64,000 nucleotides of DNA from Filimonas zeae (GCF_014641615.1 NZ_BMIB01000001.1:769-64768), one strand, 5' to 3'; numbered from the stretch's first letter, positions 29,671-38,571 are shown. Made by a program: numbers and translations. Notes: generated by a model from the sequence alone, not told the origin.

Positions 29671-30579
29671 ATGCAAACTGCCCCTATATTATTATTTACT
29701 TATAAGCGGCTGGACACTTTAAGGAATACTGTTGAAGCGTTAAAGAAAAACAAGCTTGCTGAGGAAAGTGAATTATTTATATTTTCAGATGCGGCCAGGT
29801 CTGAAAAAGATGCGTCTATAGTAAATGAAGTAAGGAGATATATTCATTCTATCTCCGGGTTTAAAAAAATTCATATTACAGCTGCTGAAAAGAATAAAGG
29901 TCTGGCACCTTCTATTATTGAAGGGGTATCTCAGGTATTAGAAAGTTTTGATAGTGTAATTGTGCTGGAAGACGATTTGCTTACTACGCCTAACTTTCTT
30001 TTTTTCATGAATCAATGTCTGATAAAGTATGCTCAGGAACCTGATGCTTTTTCAATTTCCGGCTATTCTTTTAATTTAGGTAGCAGTGGAGACGGAAACG
30101 ATGCATATTTTATTAACCGGGGATGGTCGTGGGGATGGGCAACATGGAAAGACAGGTGGAATAAAGTTGATTGGGAAGTGAAGGATTATCAGGCATTCAA
30201 ACTGGACACTAAAGCACAAAAGGAATTCGCCAAAGGCGGATCAGATTTAAATGCCATGCTGGACAAACAAATGTCAGGCAACCTGGATTCCTGGGCTATA
30301 CGTTGGTTTTATCATCAGTTCAGAACAAAAGGACTTACCATTTATCCGGTATTGTCAAAGGTATATAATGACGGCTTCGATCAGTTTGCTACACATACCA
30401 GCGGGTCCGGGCGCAGGTATCTGCCAGCTTTGGATAAAGAAGGGAGCATGAACTTTTCCTTGCCCGCCAGGGTTGAAATTGATTCTTATTATCAGCGTAG
30501 TTTCAATAAAAAGATGGGGATTACAGCAAGAATAATCTCAAAACTGGAAACGATCATTCAAAAGATGCTTAGTAAATGA
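29671..30579 (+). CDS. Glycosyltransferase family 2-like (GT-A) protein
   Basis: A 302-residue GT-A protein. TAPILLFTYKRLDTLRNTVE starts the fold, VIVLEDDLLTTPNFL near residue 95 is the acidic nucleotide site, and RGWSWGWATWKDRW near 150 is a tryptophan-rich block that marks a GT2-like subgroup common in capsule loci. It overlaps the downstream acetyltransferase gene by 4 bases (ATGA). The transferred sugar is unknown. Confidence 0.83.
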   Translation: MQTAPILLFTYKRLDTLRNTVEALKKNKLAEESELFIFSDAARSEKDASIVNEVRRYIHSISGFKKIHITAAEKNKGLAPSIIEGVSQVLESFDSVIVLEDDLLTTPNFLFFMNQCLIKYAQEPDAFSISGYSFNLGSSGDGNDAYFINRGWSWGWATWKDRWNKVDWEVKDYQAFKLDTKAQKEFAKGGSDLNAMLDKQMSGNLDSWAIRWFYHQFRTKGLTIYPVLSKVYNDGFDQFATHTSGSGRRYLPALDKEGSMNFSLPARVEIDSYYQRSFNKKMGITARIISKLETIIQKMLSK

Positions 30580-31127
30580 TAGCGGGAATAATCAAACAAC
30601 TGAGAGATTTTTATCTGGTAAAAATCAGATGGCGTAGATACTCTATTGATAAAGGATTTCATGCCGGAGCAAGGGTTAGAATATGGGCCCGGAGTCAGGT
30701 AACTATTGGGAAAAATTTTTATATAGGAAGGGGATCGCAGATTGAGAGTGATGTGATTATTGGTGATAATGGATTATGGGGTAATAACGTTGCACTGGTT
30801 GGTAAGTTTGATCATCATTATCAACAGATTGGCGTACCTGTAAGGCAGGCCATGCAAATAAGGGATAAGGACTATAACTGGAAAGGTCTTAACTTGATTA
30901 CTGTAATAGAAGATGATGTCTGGATAGGATATGGCAGTGTTATATTAAGTGGAGTTAAGATAGGGGAGGGGAGTATTATTGGTGCAGGATCTTTGGTTAC
31001 CAAAGATGTGGAACCTTATTGCATTTATGGGGGGGTACCGGCAAAAAAAATTGGTGAACGATTTGGTAACAGAGACGATTTGCAGAAACATCTTACAATA
31101 ATTAATTCGAAATATCTTGCGGGATAA
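30576..31127 (+). CDS. Hexapeptide-repeat acetyltransferase (WbbJ/LbH type)
   Basis: A 183-residue left-handed beta-helix acyltransferase. Hexapeptide turns are visible from VTIGKNFYIGRGSQIESDV to VWIGYGSVILSGVKIGEG and SIIGAGSLVTKDVEP, ending with IYGGVPAKKIGERF, the standard C-terminus of the family. It uses acetyl-CoA to O- or N-acetylate a sugar in the cytoplasm. It is the second acyl-decorating enzyme of the locus after the membrane type at 16049. A terminator-like hairpin follows about 20 bases downstream. Confidence 0.9.
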   Translation: MIAGIIKQLRDFYLVKIRWRRYSIDKGFHAGARVRIWARSQVTIGKNFYIGRGSQIESDVIIGDNGLWGNNVALVGKFDHHYQQIGVPVRQAMQIRDKDYNWKGLNLITVIEDDVWIGYGSVILSGVKIGEGSIIGAGSLVTKDVEPYCIYGGVPAKKIGERFGNRDDLQKHLTIINSKYLAG

Positions 31128-31146
31128 TTCACCTCTTTTAGTAGAT

Positions 31147-31176
31147 AAAATCCTGCACCAGGCTGCAGGATTTTTT
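31147..31176 (+). terminator. Terminator inside the exopolysaccharide locus
   Basis: An 11-bp stem, aaaatcctgca with tgcaggatttt, a 6-base loop and a T-run lie between the acetyltransferase and the WecG-type gene. It would end, or partly reduce, transcription of the long upstream block, so the last two genes may have their own promoter. Confidence 0.85.
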
Positions 31177-31227
31177 ATTTAAATTTGCTTTTCTAATATC
31201 CAATACCTGGAAATAATCTAACCCTTT

Positions 31228-31989
31228 ATGCGGAGGCAAAAGCACCTAAGCTTAAAAATTAGTTTGGGCCCATATAGTGCATTTATTGATCGTATTATCG
31301 AACTGGCAGAAGTGCGCCAGTCGAGTTACGTTTGCGTGGCTAATGTACATATGCTGATAGAAGCCAAAAATGACAAATCTTTCAGGAAGGCCTTGATTGC
31401 AGCGGACGTTGTAACACCTGACGGAATGCCCCTGGCAAAAGCACTCAAGTTGCTATATGGCATTGATCAGGATAGGGTTGCGGGTATGGACTTACTGCCT
31501 GATTTACTTGCAAAAGCTGAGAAAGAAGCTTTATCCGTATTTTTCTATGGCGGCTCTCAGGCTATGCTTGATAAAGCAGTAAAATATACTGAGGAACGGT
31601 ATCCTCAATTAAATCTTGCGGGAGCATATTCACCACCTTTCAGACCGCTCAGTGAAGAGGAAATGAAGGAAGTTGCCCATGTAATTACTACATCCGGTGC
31701 TCAGATTGTATTTGTTGTGCTGGGGTGTCCTAAACAGGAAAAGTGGATGTATCAGATGAAAGGGAAGATTCCTGCGGTAATGATTGGCATAGGAGGAGCA
31801 CTTCCTGTATTGATCGGCGATCAGAAAAGAGCACCGCAATGGATGCAGAAATATAGCCTGGAGTGGTCTTACAGGTTGATGCAGGAGCCAAGGAGATTGT
31901 TTAAGCGATATCTGGTAACTAATTCCAGTTATCTGGTGCTTTTGTTTGGACAAAAGGTTAAGTTAATGTTTTTGAAGAAAAAAGGTTAA
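31228..31989 (+). CDS. WecG/TagA/CpsF-family glycosyltransferase (GT26)
   Basis: A 253-residue protein. Family blocks are YVCVANVHMLIEA, VVTPDGMPLAKALKLLYG, RVAGMDLLPDLL, VFFYGGSQAM and IVFVVLGCPKQEKWM, followed by MIGIGGALPVLIGDQKRAPQWM. GT26 enzymes often add the second sugar onto the undecaprenyl-PP-linked first sugar. Placement directly before the WcaJ-type initiating enzyme fits that role. The C-terminal basic region may hold it at the membrane. Confidence 0.93.
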   Translation: MRRQKHLSLKISLGPYSAFIDRIIELAEVRQSSYVCVANVHMLIEAKNDKSFRKALIAADVVTPDGMPLAKALKLLYGIDQDRVAGMDLLPDLLAKAEKEALSVFFYGGSQAMLDKAVKYTEERYPQLNLAGAYSPPFRPLSEEEMKEVAHVITTSGAQIVFVVLGCPKQEKWMYQMKGKIPAVMIGIGGALPVLIGDQKRAPQWMQKYSLEWSYRLMQEPRRLFKRYLVTNSSYLVLLFGQKVKLMFLKKKG

Positions 31990-32014
31990 AATTTTCGAAA
32001 ATTCCTTATCTTTA
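31990..32014 (+). promoter_or_regulatory. Palindrome and -7-like box ahead of the initiating transferase gene
   Basis: A perfect 14-bp palindrome AATTTTCGAAAATT occupies 31990-32003, directly after the stop of the GT26 gene. It is followed by TATCTTTA at 32007-32014, one base off the TAnnTTTG consensus. No good -33 TTTG is present. Together they could be an operator and promoter for the last gene of the locus, with a leader of about 85 bases. Confidence 0.35.
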
Positions 32015-32105
32015 GCACGGCTTTTGGTATTTCCCCCATGAAGAGATATTGCTTCTGCCATTTGAAAGCTATATATGTTTAATATCCATTTAAAACCAGT
32101 ATCTC

Positions 32106-33506
32106 ATGGGAACCCGTTTCCAGTACCTTTTGCGTACAACCCTACTCATCAGTGATTTTATCATTGTAAATGGTACATGGCTTATTTCTTATTTCATACT
32201 CCAGAAAATTAATTATGGGCTGCGTGCCCAATACAACCCCTTAAATCTTCTTTCCTTCAATTTATGTTGGTTACTGGCGGCAGGTTTTCTGGGCTTATAT
32301 CAGTACAATACTATTCAGAAACTTGAAGTAACATACAGGAAGACCATTAAAACCATCATAGTACATGTTTGTTTTTTCGCTGTATTTCTGATGTATCAGA
32401 ATCAGGCTGAGTTTTACAAAAGTTTTGTATTAGTGAGCCTGGCATTGATTAGTGTATTTTTTACCGCCAGCCGTTTCTTTTTGACATTTGTTGTTGAATT
32501 TATTATTGATAAAGCTCGCCTGCAACAGAAAACTGCCATTATTGGTTATAATGAAATGGGGGTAAAGCTGGCTAAGTATTTTGAAGGAAAGCAGAAAATG
32601 TACTCTTTTGAAGGTTTTTTTGATATTGATGGCGAAGGGAGCGGGTATGCTATTAATGAGAGCGGTAGAATTGTAGGAGCAATTGATCAATGTATAGACT
32701 TTGCAATTAAAAATGATATAAGAGAGGTATATTCAACATTGCTTCCCGGGCAACATCAAAAGGTTACGGAACTGGTTGAGGTTGCAGAACGTAATTGCAT
32801 CAGAGTTAAATTTGTAGGTGATTTTCAACCAGGTGCTTATGCAGCACATCACGTTGAATATCTGGATACCCTACCTGTAATAAGTTTACGCGCTGAACCA
32901 CTGCAGGATGTTAGCAATCGTGTGAAAAAAAGGATTTTTGATTTAGTTATAAGTGCTTTAGTTATTATACTTATTCTTTCCTGGCTGGTTCCGGTACTGG
33001 CAATTTTGGTTAAATTGGAATCGAGAGGTGCCGCATTCTTCAGGCAATTAAGATCTGGTAAAAACAATGAGCCTTTTTGGTGCTATAAATTCCGCAGTAT
33101 GCGGGAAAATAAAGAAGGTGATTTACTTCAGGCGTCCAAGGGGGATAAGCGGATTACCAAAATGGGATCTTTTTTGCGCAAAACCAGCCTGGATGAGTTT
33201 CCACAATTCTGGAATGTATTTATTGGTGATATGAGTATTGTAGGGCCACGTCCGCACATGTTAAAACATACTGAACAGTATAGTGCCATTATAAATAAGT
33301 ACATGGTGCGTCAGTTTCTGAAGCCAGGCATTACAGGTTGGGCACAGGTAAATGGATACAGAGGAGAGACAAAAGATACCGAACTGATGGAGAAAAGGGT
33401 AGAATATGATATCTGGTATATGGAAAACTGGTCGTTGATGTTAGATATTAAAATTATATTCATGACTGTAATAAATATATTTAAAGGGGAAGAACAGGCT
33501 TATTAA
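32106..33506 (+). CDS. Undecaprenyl-phosphate sugar phosphotransferase (WcaJ type)
   Basis: A 466-residue polyisoprenyl-phosphate hexose-1-phosphate transferase that starts each repeat unit. The N-terminal half has about four membrane helices and a CoA-binding-like Rossmann domain ([17 protein letters not shown]). A helix near residue 285 leads into the catalytic C-terminus: [20 protein letters not shown], the Asp-Glu pair in [19 protein letters not shown] and [16 protein letters not shown]. It is the last gene of the locus, before a 24-bp inverted repeat terminator. A glucose- or galactose-phosphate donor is usual for this group. Confidence 0.94.
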   Translation: MGTRFQYLLRTTLLISDFIIVNGTWLISYFILQKINYGLRAQYNPLNLLSFNLCWLLAAGFLGLYQYNTIQKLEVTYRKTIKTIIVHVCFFAVFLMYQNQAEFYKSFVLVSLALISVFFTASRFFLTFVVEFIIDKARLQQKTAIIGYNEMGVKLAKYFEGKQKMYSFEGFFDIDGEGSGYAINESGRIVGAIDQCIDFAIKNDIREVYSTLLPGQHQKVTELVEVAERNCIRVKFVGDFQPGAYAAHHVEYLDTLPVISLRAEPLQDVSNRVKKRIFDLVISALVIILILSWLVPVLAILVKLESRGAAFFRQLRSGKNNEPFWCYKFRSMRENKEGDLLQASKGDKRITKMGSFLRKTSLDEFPQFWNVFIGDMSIVGPRPHMLKHTEQYSAIINKYMVRQFLKPGITGWAQVNGYRGETKDTELMEKRVEYDIWYMENWSLMLDIKIIFMTVINIFKGEEQAY

Positions 33507-33561
33507 TCCTGTTGTTTAACACACATTTGTTACAGATTATCAATTGCAGTTTACCTGACTA

Positions 33562-33613
33562 AATAATAATTAAAAAGGTGCCTTAGTGTTAAGGCACCTT
33601 TTTAATTATTATT
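33562..33613. terminator. Bidirectional terminator, 24-bp perfect inverted repeat
   Basis: A perfect 24-bp stem from 33562-33585 to 33590-33613 with a gtgt loop; the GC core is ggtgcc and the outer part is A/T-rich, giving T-runs on both strands. It separates the convergent exopolysaccharide locus and the beta-helix protein gene. Confidence 0.92.
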
Positions 33614-33641
33614 CTTAACCGGCTTTCATTCATGCAATGAC

Positions 33642-35969
33642 CTACTGAGAACTAACAGGAACATCCACTTTCTGAAAAGTGTTGCTACCTATAAAAATAC
33701 GTTGCGGGCTACTGTTAGACACAGCAGCAGGCGAACGATCTTTTAAAAGGATGCCCTGAGAAACATTGCTGATATTATTTTTTTCAATGATGATATCTGC
33801 TACATCGCCTGCAATTGATATACTGGCATTATTGTCAAGAGTATTGGATCTGATGACGTGAAACATGGCGCCAGGTGAATCCGCACGCCAGTTTTTGAGT
33901 CCAATAGAGTTAAGAGAACCATTGCCCGTTATTCCTAAAGTTGCACTACCTTCCCAACTCATACCCTCGCGAATATGGTTACTTATAAACTGATTGTACC
34001 AGCTGGGTTCTATTCTGATTGCCTGCGTATTATTAGAGTTTACAGTATAGGTTTTCATGCTGGAACTGCAGTTCATAGATTGTGTGCGCCACGATTGGTT
34101 TTCTGCAACGATGCAATCCATATTAGGTGGATATAATTGAATTGATGTGCCTGCATCGTAAAATTGATTGCCGATAAAAAGAGATTTACCCTGAAATTTT
34201 CCGATAGACACAATAGAGTTGCTATCAGGAATGACTTTCCAGGCAGAATCTATACTGATTGTTTTGCCTTTTATCTCCGTTACATTCCTGTATTGCCCAG
34301 TTCCACGTCCGCTAAGTATGTACATGGTCAACCCATGATACTCTTCCGTAGCTGCATTAATTTTTTCGTTAGCAGCTTTTTTTAACTCAGCAAATGTTAC
34401 AACGTCTTTACTGGTATAATCAGCTGCCACCCACGGAGTATCTTTCAAGGTGATAGAAACTGCTCTGGCTGCTTGTACTTTACCAAGATATGCAGTTCCA
34501 TGCCCATCTGTGGTTAATGCTTCCCTGTCGCCTCCAAAAGTCTGGCGGCTTTCATTATGAGCGAAGTAAATGTTATACGATGCTACTGATGCGCCATGCA
34601 GGCTTAAGCCCATACCGCCCGACCATAAAGAATTACCCTGGAAAATATTATCCTCTATAATAACGTGTGATATTCCGTACAGCTGCATAGGCCCCTGACC
34701 GTAGTTTAAGGTGTTTTGTGCAATAACCCCTCCATTAGTATGATACAGTTCTATTGCATGTATTGTATGTATTATATCACAGTTTGTTATTGTAGCATTG
34801 TTACCACTTAGTTTGATTGCTGCACCTCCTCTCAGGCTACCGGGACTTACCGGACTAACGGAGTTTGCGGCACCTGAATTTTCATGTCTGTAATAAGCAT
34901 TTGCTCTTATTCTGGTACGCTCTATTCTTACATTATTCAAGCCCAGAATAATATTACTATGGATACCGCTGGTGATAAGGGTGATATCTTCTACTGCAAA
35001 ATCATTAGTGCCTTTTAGCAGGCATGGTAGTGCCGTTGTTCTTGGCGGCCAATAGAGATTTACCAACCCCATTCCTTCGCCGCGGATAATTATATTAGGC
35101 GGAATGGCAATCATGTCACTGATAATATACCGGCCGCGCGGAAAATAAACTATACCACCGCCATTGGCTTGAGCGGCTGCCAGCGCTGCACGCAAGGCAG
35201 CTGTTGCCTCCTGTGAGGTGCCGGCATTTTTATCTTGAAATTGTTTAACGTTATAAACAGTACTATTCCACACTGTGGGGGATGTAATTTTAAGGGAGAT
35301 GTTTTGCGACCAGCTACTGGCGTTAAGGCCATTATTAACATTGATAGTGTAATTTCCTTTGGGGATATCCCGTGGAATTACAACAGAAACCGCGTAGCCG
35401 CCTTTATCTTTTGAGCGTGCTGCATTTAGTATGTAATTCTTTCCATTTCCGGTTATTTTAACTTTCGGCTCTTGAGCAAAATAGAGCGCATTTCCGAAAA
35501 TACGTAGCCAGCCTCCGGGAATGCCTGAAAAGCCACCATTATTTCCCTGGACCCACCAGGCGTCTGCCTGATTGAGGTATACTATGTCTGATGGCGTGAA
35601 GGCGCTTGCACCTGGAGCAGGAACGATACGGCATGCAAAGATGTCCATGGGAAAATTGGAGGGGATTGTGAACTTCAAAGAATGAGCACTCAGCTGAGCT
35701 ACTTTTGCACGGGTCCATGTTGCATTTTTTTTGCCGATGGGCAGTATCTCTACTTCTACTCCCGTTAGAGAGTTCCCTTTATATATCTGAGGCCAGTCTC
35801 CTGTAAGCATAACAGTTTCTCCCGGTGCAGCGGGGCTGATTGCTTTAATAATAACCGCTTTTGCTTTTATTGTTTGTGCATGAATCGGGAAGCCTGATAG
35901 TATTGTAAATAGGGTAACTACAGCGTATGATACCACTTTATTTGCCGGAGGAACGATGCTAACTCGCAT
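33642..35969 (-). CDS. Secreted right-handed beta-helix protein, pectate-lyase-3-like
   Basis: A 775-residue protein with a signal peptide (VVTLFTILSGFPIHAQ). Residues about 30-240 look like beta-sandwich domains (GETVMLTGDW, GNYTINVNNGLNASSW). From about 245 the Pectate_lyase_3 start is seen (YNVKQFQDKNAGTSQEAT, GGGIVYFPRGRYIISD, IIIRGEGMG), and then successive coils with NITI/NIIL-like strands and Asn ladders to the end. Such proteins are lyases or hydrolases of acidic or neutral polysaccharides, and phage-like depolymerases share the fold. Catalytic residues cannot be assigned by eye. Facing the exopolysaccharide locus across a shared terminator, it may process that polymer; this is inference. 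Confidence 0.75.
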   Translation of the reverse strand: MRVSIVPPANKVVSYAVVTLFTILSGFPIHAQTIKAKAVIIKAISPAAPGETVMLTGDWPQIYKGNSLTGVEVEILPIGKKNATWTRAKVAQLSAHSLKFTIPSNFPMDIFACRIVPAPGASAFTPSDIVYLNQADAWWVQGNNGGFSGIPGGWLRIFGNALYFAQEPKVKITGNGKNYILNAARSKDKGGYAVSVVIPRDIPKGNYTINVNNGLNASSWSQNISLKITSPTVWNSTVYNVKQFQDKNAGTSQEATAALRAALAAAQANGGGIVYFPRGRYIISDMIAIPPNIIIRGEGMGLVNLYWPPRTTALPCLLKGTNDFAVEDITLITSGIHSNIILGLNNVRIERTRIRANAYYRHENSGAANSVSPVSPGSLRGGAAIKLSGNNATITNCDIIHTIHAIELYHTNGGVIAQNTLNYGQGPMQLYGISHVIIEDNIFQGNSLWSGGMGLSLHGASVASYNIYFAHNESRQTFGGDREALTTDGHGTAYLGKVQAARAVSITLKDTPWVAADYTSKDVVTFAELKKAANEKINAATEEYHGLTMYILSGRGTGQYRNVTEIKGKTISIDSAWKVIPDSNSIVSIGKFQGKSLFIGNQFYDAGTSIQLYPPNMDCIVAENQSWRTQSMNCSSSMKTYTVNSNNTQAIRIEPSWYNQFISNHIREGMSWEGSATLGITGNGSLNSIGLKNWRADSPGAMFHVIRSNTLDNNASISIAGDVADIIIEKNNISNVSQGILLKDRSPAAVSNSSPQRIFIGSNTFQKVDVPVSSQ

Positions 35970-36124
35970 ATGCTTTGATTTGATAGATCAATGATATGAC
36001 ATACTATTTGAAAGCAGGTTTAACTTATAAAGAGGGGAATCATAATTTTCTGTATAAGGTTAGCCCGGTTGAGGAAGCATTTAGCCTGAGCAAAAAAATG
36101 AGCGAGTAAAGGCGGGTAGGTGTA

Positions 36125-36189
36125 CTATAACATTACAAAATGGGCACCACCGCCGAACGGCTCATGGTGCCCATTTTGTAATGTTATAG
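36125..36189. terminator. 25-bp perfect inverted repeat after rfbC
   Basis: Arms at 36125-36149 and 36165-36189 are perfect complements over 25 bp, with a 15-base loop that can itself close through gccg/cggc. It begins 11 bases beyond the rfbC stop on the minus strand. There is a TTTT inside the arm but no terminal T-run, so it is an imperfect terminator; RNA stabilisation or a cruciform is also possible. Confidence 0.6.
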
Positions 36190-36199
36190 GCTTTCCTCC

Positions 36200-36751
36200 T
36201 TACAGGGCTGCTGTAAACTCCTGCAGGCCTGGTAGCTGTAAATCTTTCTCAGACAGTTCAAATTCAGCTGAGGGTATTTGCCAATCTATGGCGATATCGG
36301 GGTCATTATAAATAATCCCTCCTTCAGCTGCTTTATTATAGAAATTGTCACACTTATAAAAAAAGGTTGCTGTTTCACTCAGAACAATAAAGCCATGTGC
36401 AAAGCCACGCGGAATGAACAGCTGTGTATGATTTTCTTCTGTTAACTCTACAGCTACGTGCTGCCCGAAGGTAGGAGAGCCCTTGCGTACATCAACAGCA
36501 ATATCAAGTACCTTACCTGTAATTACACGTACCAGTTTTGCCTGTGCAGCTTCACCCTTTTGCAGGTGAAGGCCGCGTAATACTCCACGCGAAGAATAAG
36601 ATTGATTGTCCTGCACAAAATTAACAACCTGCCCGGTTTGTTCAGCAAACTTTTGCTGGTTGAAGCTTTCGAAAAAATATCCTCTGCTGTCCCGGAAAAT
36701 AGAGTCGTGTATAATAAAACAACCTTCCAGTTTAGTCTGTTCTGCTTTCAT
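36200..36751 (-). CDS. rfbC: dTDP-4-dehydrorhamnose 3,5-epimerase
   Basis: The RmlC step of dTDP-L-rhamnose synthesis, a cupin-fold epimerase of 183 residues. Diagnostic blocks are DSRGYFFESFNQQKF, FVQDNQSYSSRGVLRGLHLQ with the catalytic His, AVDVRKGSPTFGQHVAVEL and FIPRGFAHGFIVLSE. The ATG at 36751 is used, because upstream in-frame codons fall into the spacer after rfbB and add a non-conserved basic stretch. It follows rfbB by 17 bases in the same direction. rfbA and rfbD are not in the window. Confidence 0.94.
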   Translation of the reverse strand: MKAEQTKLEGCFIIHDSIFRDSRGYFFESFNQQKFAEQTGQVVNFVQDNQSYSSRGVLRGLHLQKGEAAQAKLVRVITGKVLDIAVDVRKGSPTFGQHVAVELTEENHTQLFIPRGFAHGFIVLSETATFFYKCDNFYNKAAEGGIIYNDPDIAIDWQIPSAEFELSEKDLQLPGLQEFTAAL

Positions 36752-36768
36752 ACTTTGTATGTCTGGTA

Positions 36769-37824
36769 TTATCTGCCGTCGTATTGATTTTCGTAGTACT
36801 GCTGATAAGCGCCTGAGGTTACGTTTTTCAACCATTCTTCGTTGGTCAGGTACCAGTCGATGGTTTTACCCAATCCCTCTTCAAAGGTTACAGAGGGTTT
36901 CCAGCCCAGTTCTTTGTTGATTTTATTGGCGTCAATGGCATAGCGGAGATCATGGCCGGGTCTGTCTGTTACATAGGAGATGAGCTTTTCGCTTGATCCT
37001 GCAGTTCTACCCAGTTTTTCATCCATTATTTTACAAAGCAGCTTTACCAGGTCAATATTCTTCCATTCATTAAAGCCGCCCACATTGTAACCTTCGTGGT
37101 TTTTTCCGTTGTGAAAAACCGTGTCAATAGCCGTCGCATGGTCAATTACATACAACCAGTCACGCGTATTATCGCCTTTGCCGTATACAGGAAGTGGTTT
37201 ATTATGGATGATGTTGTTAATAAACAAAGGGATCAGCTTTTCCGGAAAATGGTTAGGGCCATAGTTGTTAGAGCAATTGGTCATTACATAACCCAATCCG
37301 TAAGTTTCTCCATAAGCACGAACAAAATGATCTGAGCCTGCTTTGCTGGCTGAGTACGGTGAGTTTGGCGAATATGGGGTTGTTTCTGTAAAAAAACCGG
37401 TATCGCCCAGTGTACCAAATACTTCATCTGTAGATACATGATGAAAGCGATGGTTGGCGTAATTGCCTTTCCATTTGTCTTTAGCCAGGTTAAGCAGGTT
37501 TACAGTACCTATGATATTGGTATATACAAAATCAAGTGGTGATAATATAGAGCGGTCTACATGTGATTCCGCTGCGAGATGTATTACATCTGTTACCTGA
37601 TGCTTCTCAAAAACCTCTTGCAGAGCAGTTGCATCCAGTATATTCACTTTTTCAAACCTGTAATTAGGAGCGTTTTCTATATCACGCAGGTTTTCTAAGT
37701 TGCCGGCGTAAGTAAGAGCGTCGAGGTTGATAATTGTGTATTCAGGATATTTGGTTACAAACAGACGCACAACGTGTGAGCCTATGAAACCGGCACCACC
37801 TGTGATTAAAATGTTTTTGGGCAT
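36769..37824 (-). CDS. rfbB: dTDP-glucose 4,6-dehydratase
   Basis: The RmlB step, an NAD-dependent extended SDR of 351 residues that converts dTDP-glucose to dTDP-4-keto-6-deoxyglucose. It shows ILITGGAGFIGSHVVRLF, HLAAESHVDRSI, HVSTDEVFGTLG and YSASKAGSDHFVRAYGETYG, all standard RmlB blocks. With rfbC it supplies a precursor of rhamnose or a related deoxysugar, presumably for the adjacent surface polysaccharide. A -7-like TAAATTTG lies about 26 bases upstream. Confidence 0.96.
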   Translation of the reverse strand: MPKNILITGGAGFIGSHVVRLFVTKYPEYTIINLDALTYAGNLENLRDIENAPNYRFEKVNILDATALQEVFEKHQVTDVIHLAAESHVDRSILSPLDFVYTNIIGTVNLLNLAKDKWKGNYANHRFHHVSTDEVFGTLGDTGFFTETTPYSPNSPYSASKAGSDHFVRAYGETYGLGYVMTNCSNNYGPNHFPEKLIPLFINNIIHNKPLPVYGKGDNTRDWLYVIDHATAIDTVFHNGKNHEGYNVGGFNEWKNIDLVKLLCKIMDEKLGRTAGSSEKLISYVTDRPGHDLRYAIDANKINKELGWKPSVTFEEGLGKTIDWYLTNEEWLKNVTSGAYQQYYENQYDGR

Positions 37825-37849
37825 GAGATTTTGATTAAAAGAATTCTGC

Positions 37850-37857
37850 CAAATTTA
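37850..37857 (-). promoter_or_regulatory. Candidate -7 box of the rfbBC operon
   Basis: On the minus strand this reads TAAATTTG, matching TAnnTTTG, and would place transcription start about 20 bases before the rfbB ATG. A clear -33 TTTG is not seen; the nearest match is a TTCG-like tetramer. Confidence 0.45.
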
Positions 37858-37861
37858 GGGT

Positions 37862-38515
37862 TTAATTAGATTCACGAAGAGCCAGATTTTTTCCCGTTTT
37901 ATAGCACCACCAGGTAAATAAGGGGGCTGCCAATACATCAAAGGTATAATGCACATGCTGTACCAATACCAGTGTACCTATAAGTACCGTTGCTGCAAGG
38001 GCAATACGGCGGTCGCGTTTTTTTTCAAGGCACAGATATAACAGGAACAAAGTAGCTGTATGGCCGCTGAAAAAAAGGTCTTTGGTTATAAATTTTTTAC
38101 CGTAGCAGATATTGCTGATAGGATCAGCCAACGGAATAAGGCCTGCGGGCGGATTAAGGGGTACCAACGAGATGGTTACAATACGCAGCAGGCATAATAT
38201 AAGGTAGCAATACGTAAAAGTGAGGAGCAGCCGGGGTTTTTGTATTACACGCACCACAAACAAAGCGAACATACCCCATAGGATGATGAAAATAGGAATG
38301 GATACGTTGACCGGAGTTATGTACTGCAACAGTACATCGTTTACTGTAAAACCGTTTCTTGCCTCAATATGCTGGAAAAAGAAAGGGAATACAGCCAGTA
38401 CCAGCAAAATAGCTGCTATACCAATTGCAATGCGCTTAACAAAAAGATATTCCTGCAGGGCGTGTTTCCAGCAGGAAGGGGCTAAGGCTATCGTTTGTTT
38501 ACTTCCGGGGGGCAT
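37862..38515 (-). CDS. PAP2-superfamily protein, sphingomyelin-synthase-like
   Basis: A 217-residue membrane protein with about six helices. The two catalytic blocks of the sphingomyelin-synthase branch (PAP2_C) are present: KDLFFSGHTATLFL near residue 145 and HVHYTFDVLAA near 188, giving the His-His-Asp triad of lipid phosphate phosphatases and phosphotransferases. Bacteroidota make sphingolipids, so transfer of a phospho-head-group to ceramide, or dephosphorylation of a lipid, is plausible; the substrate is not known. The N-terminal 25 residues are poorly conserved in character, so the start is uncertain. It lies between rsmG and rfbB on the same strand. Confidence 0.78.
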   Translation of the reverse strand: MPPGSKQTIALAPSCWKHALQEYLFVKRIAIGIAAILLVLAVFPFFFQHIEARNGFTVNDVLLQYITPVNVSIPIFIILWGMFALFVVRVIQKPRLLLTFTYCYLILCLLRIVTISLVPLNPPAGLIPLADPISNICYGKKFITKDLFFSGHTATLFLLYLCLEKKRDRRIALAATVLIGTLVLVQHVHYTFDVLAAPLFTWWCYKTGKNLALRESN

Positions 38516-38571
38516 GGGGTGAAGATCGTATAAAACCGGTATGAATGTTATGCTTAAGTAAATTTTAAGAT

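Noticed and set aside
9067..33506. Signs of a mobile element carrying the exopolysaccharide locus
   Set aside because: No integrase, transposase, direct repeats or tRNA boundary was seen at either side; the locus looks more A+T-rich by eye, but that alone does not show recent transfer.
36120..36311. A 63-codon frame across the rfbC end
   Set aside because: It is created by the 25-bp inverted repeat and the antisense of rfbC.
36200..37824. A complete dTDP-rhamnose pathway
   Set aside because: Only rfbB and rfbC are present; rfbA and rfbD are not in the window, so rhamnose cannot be claimed as the end product.
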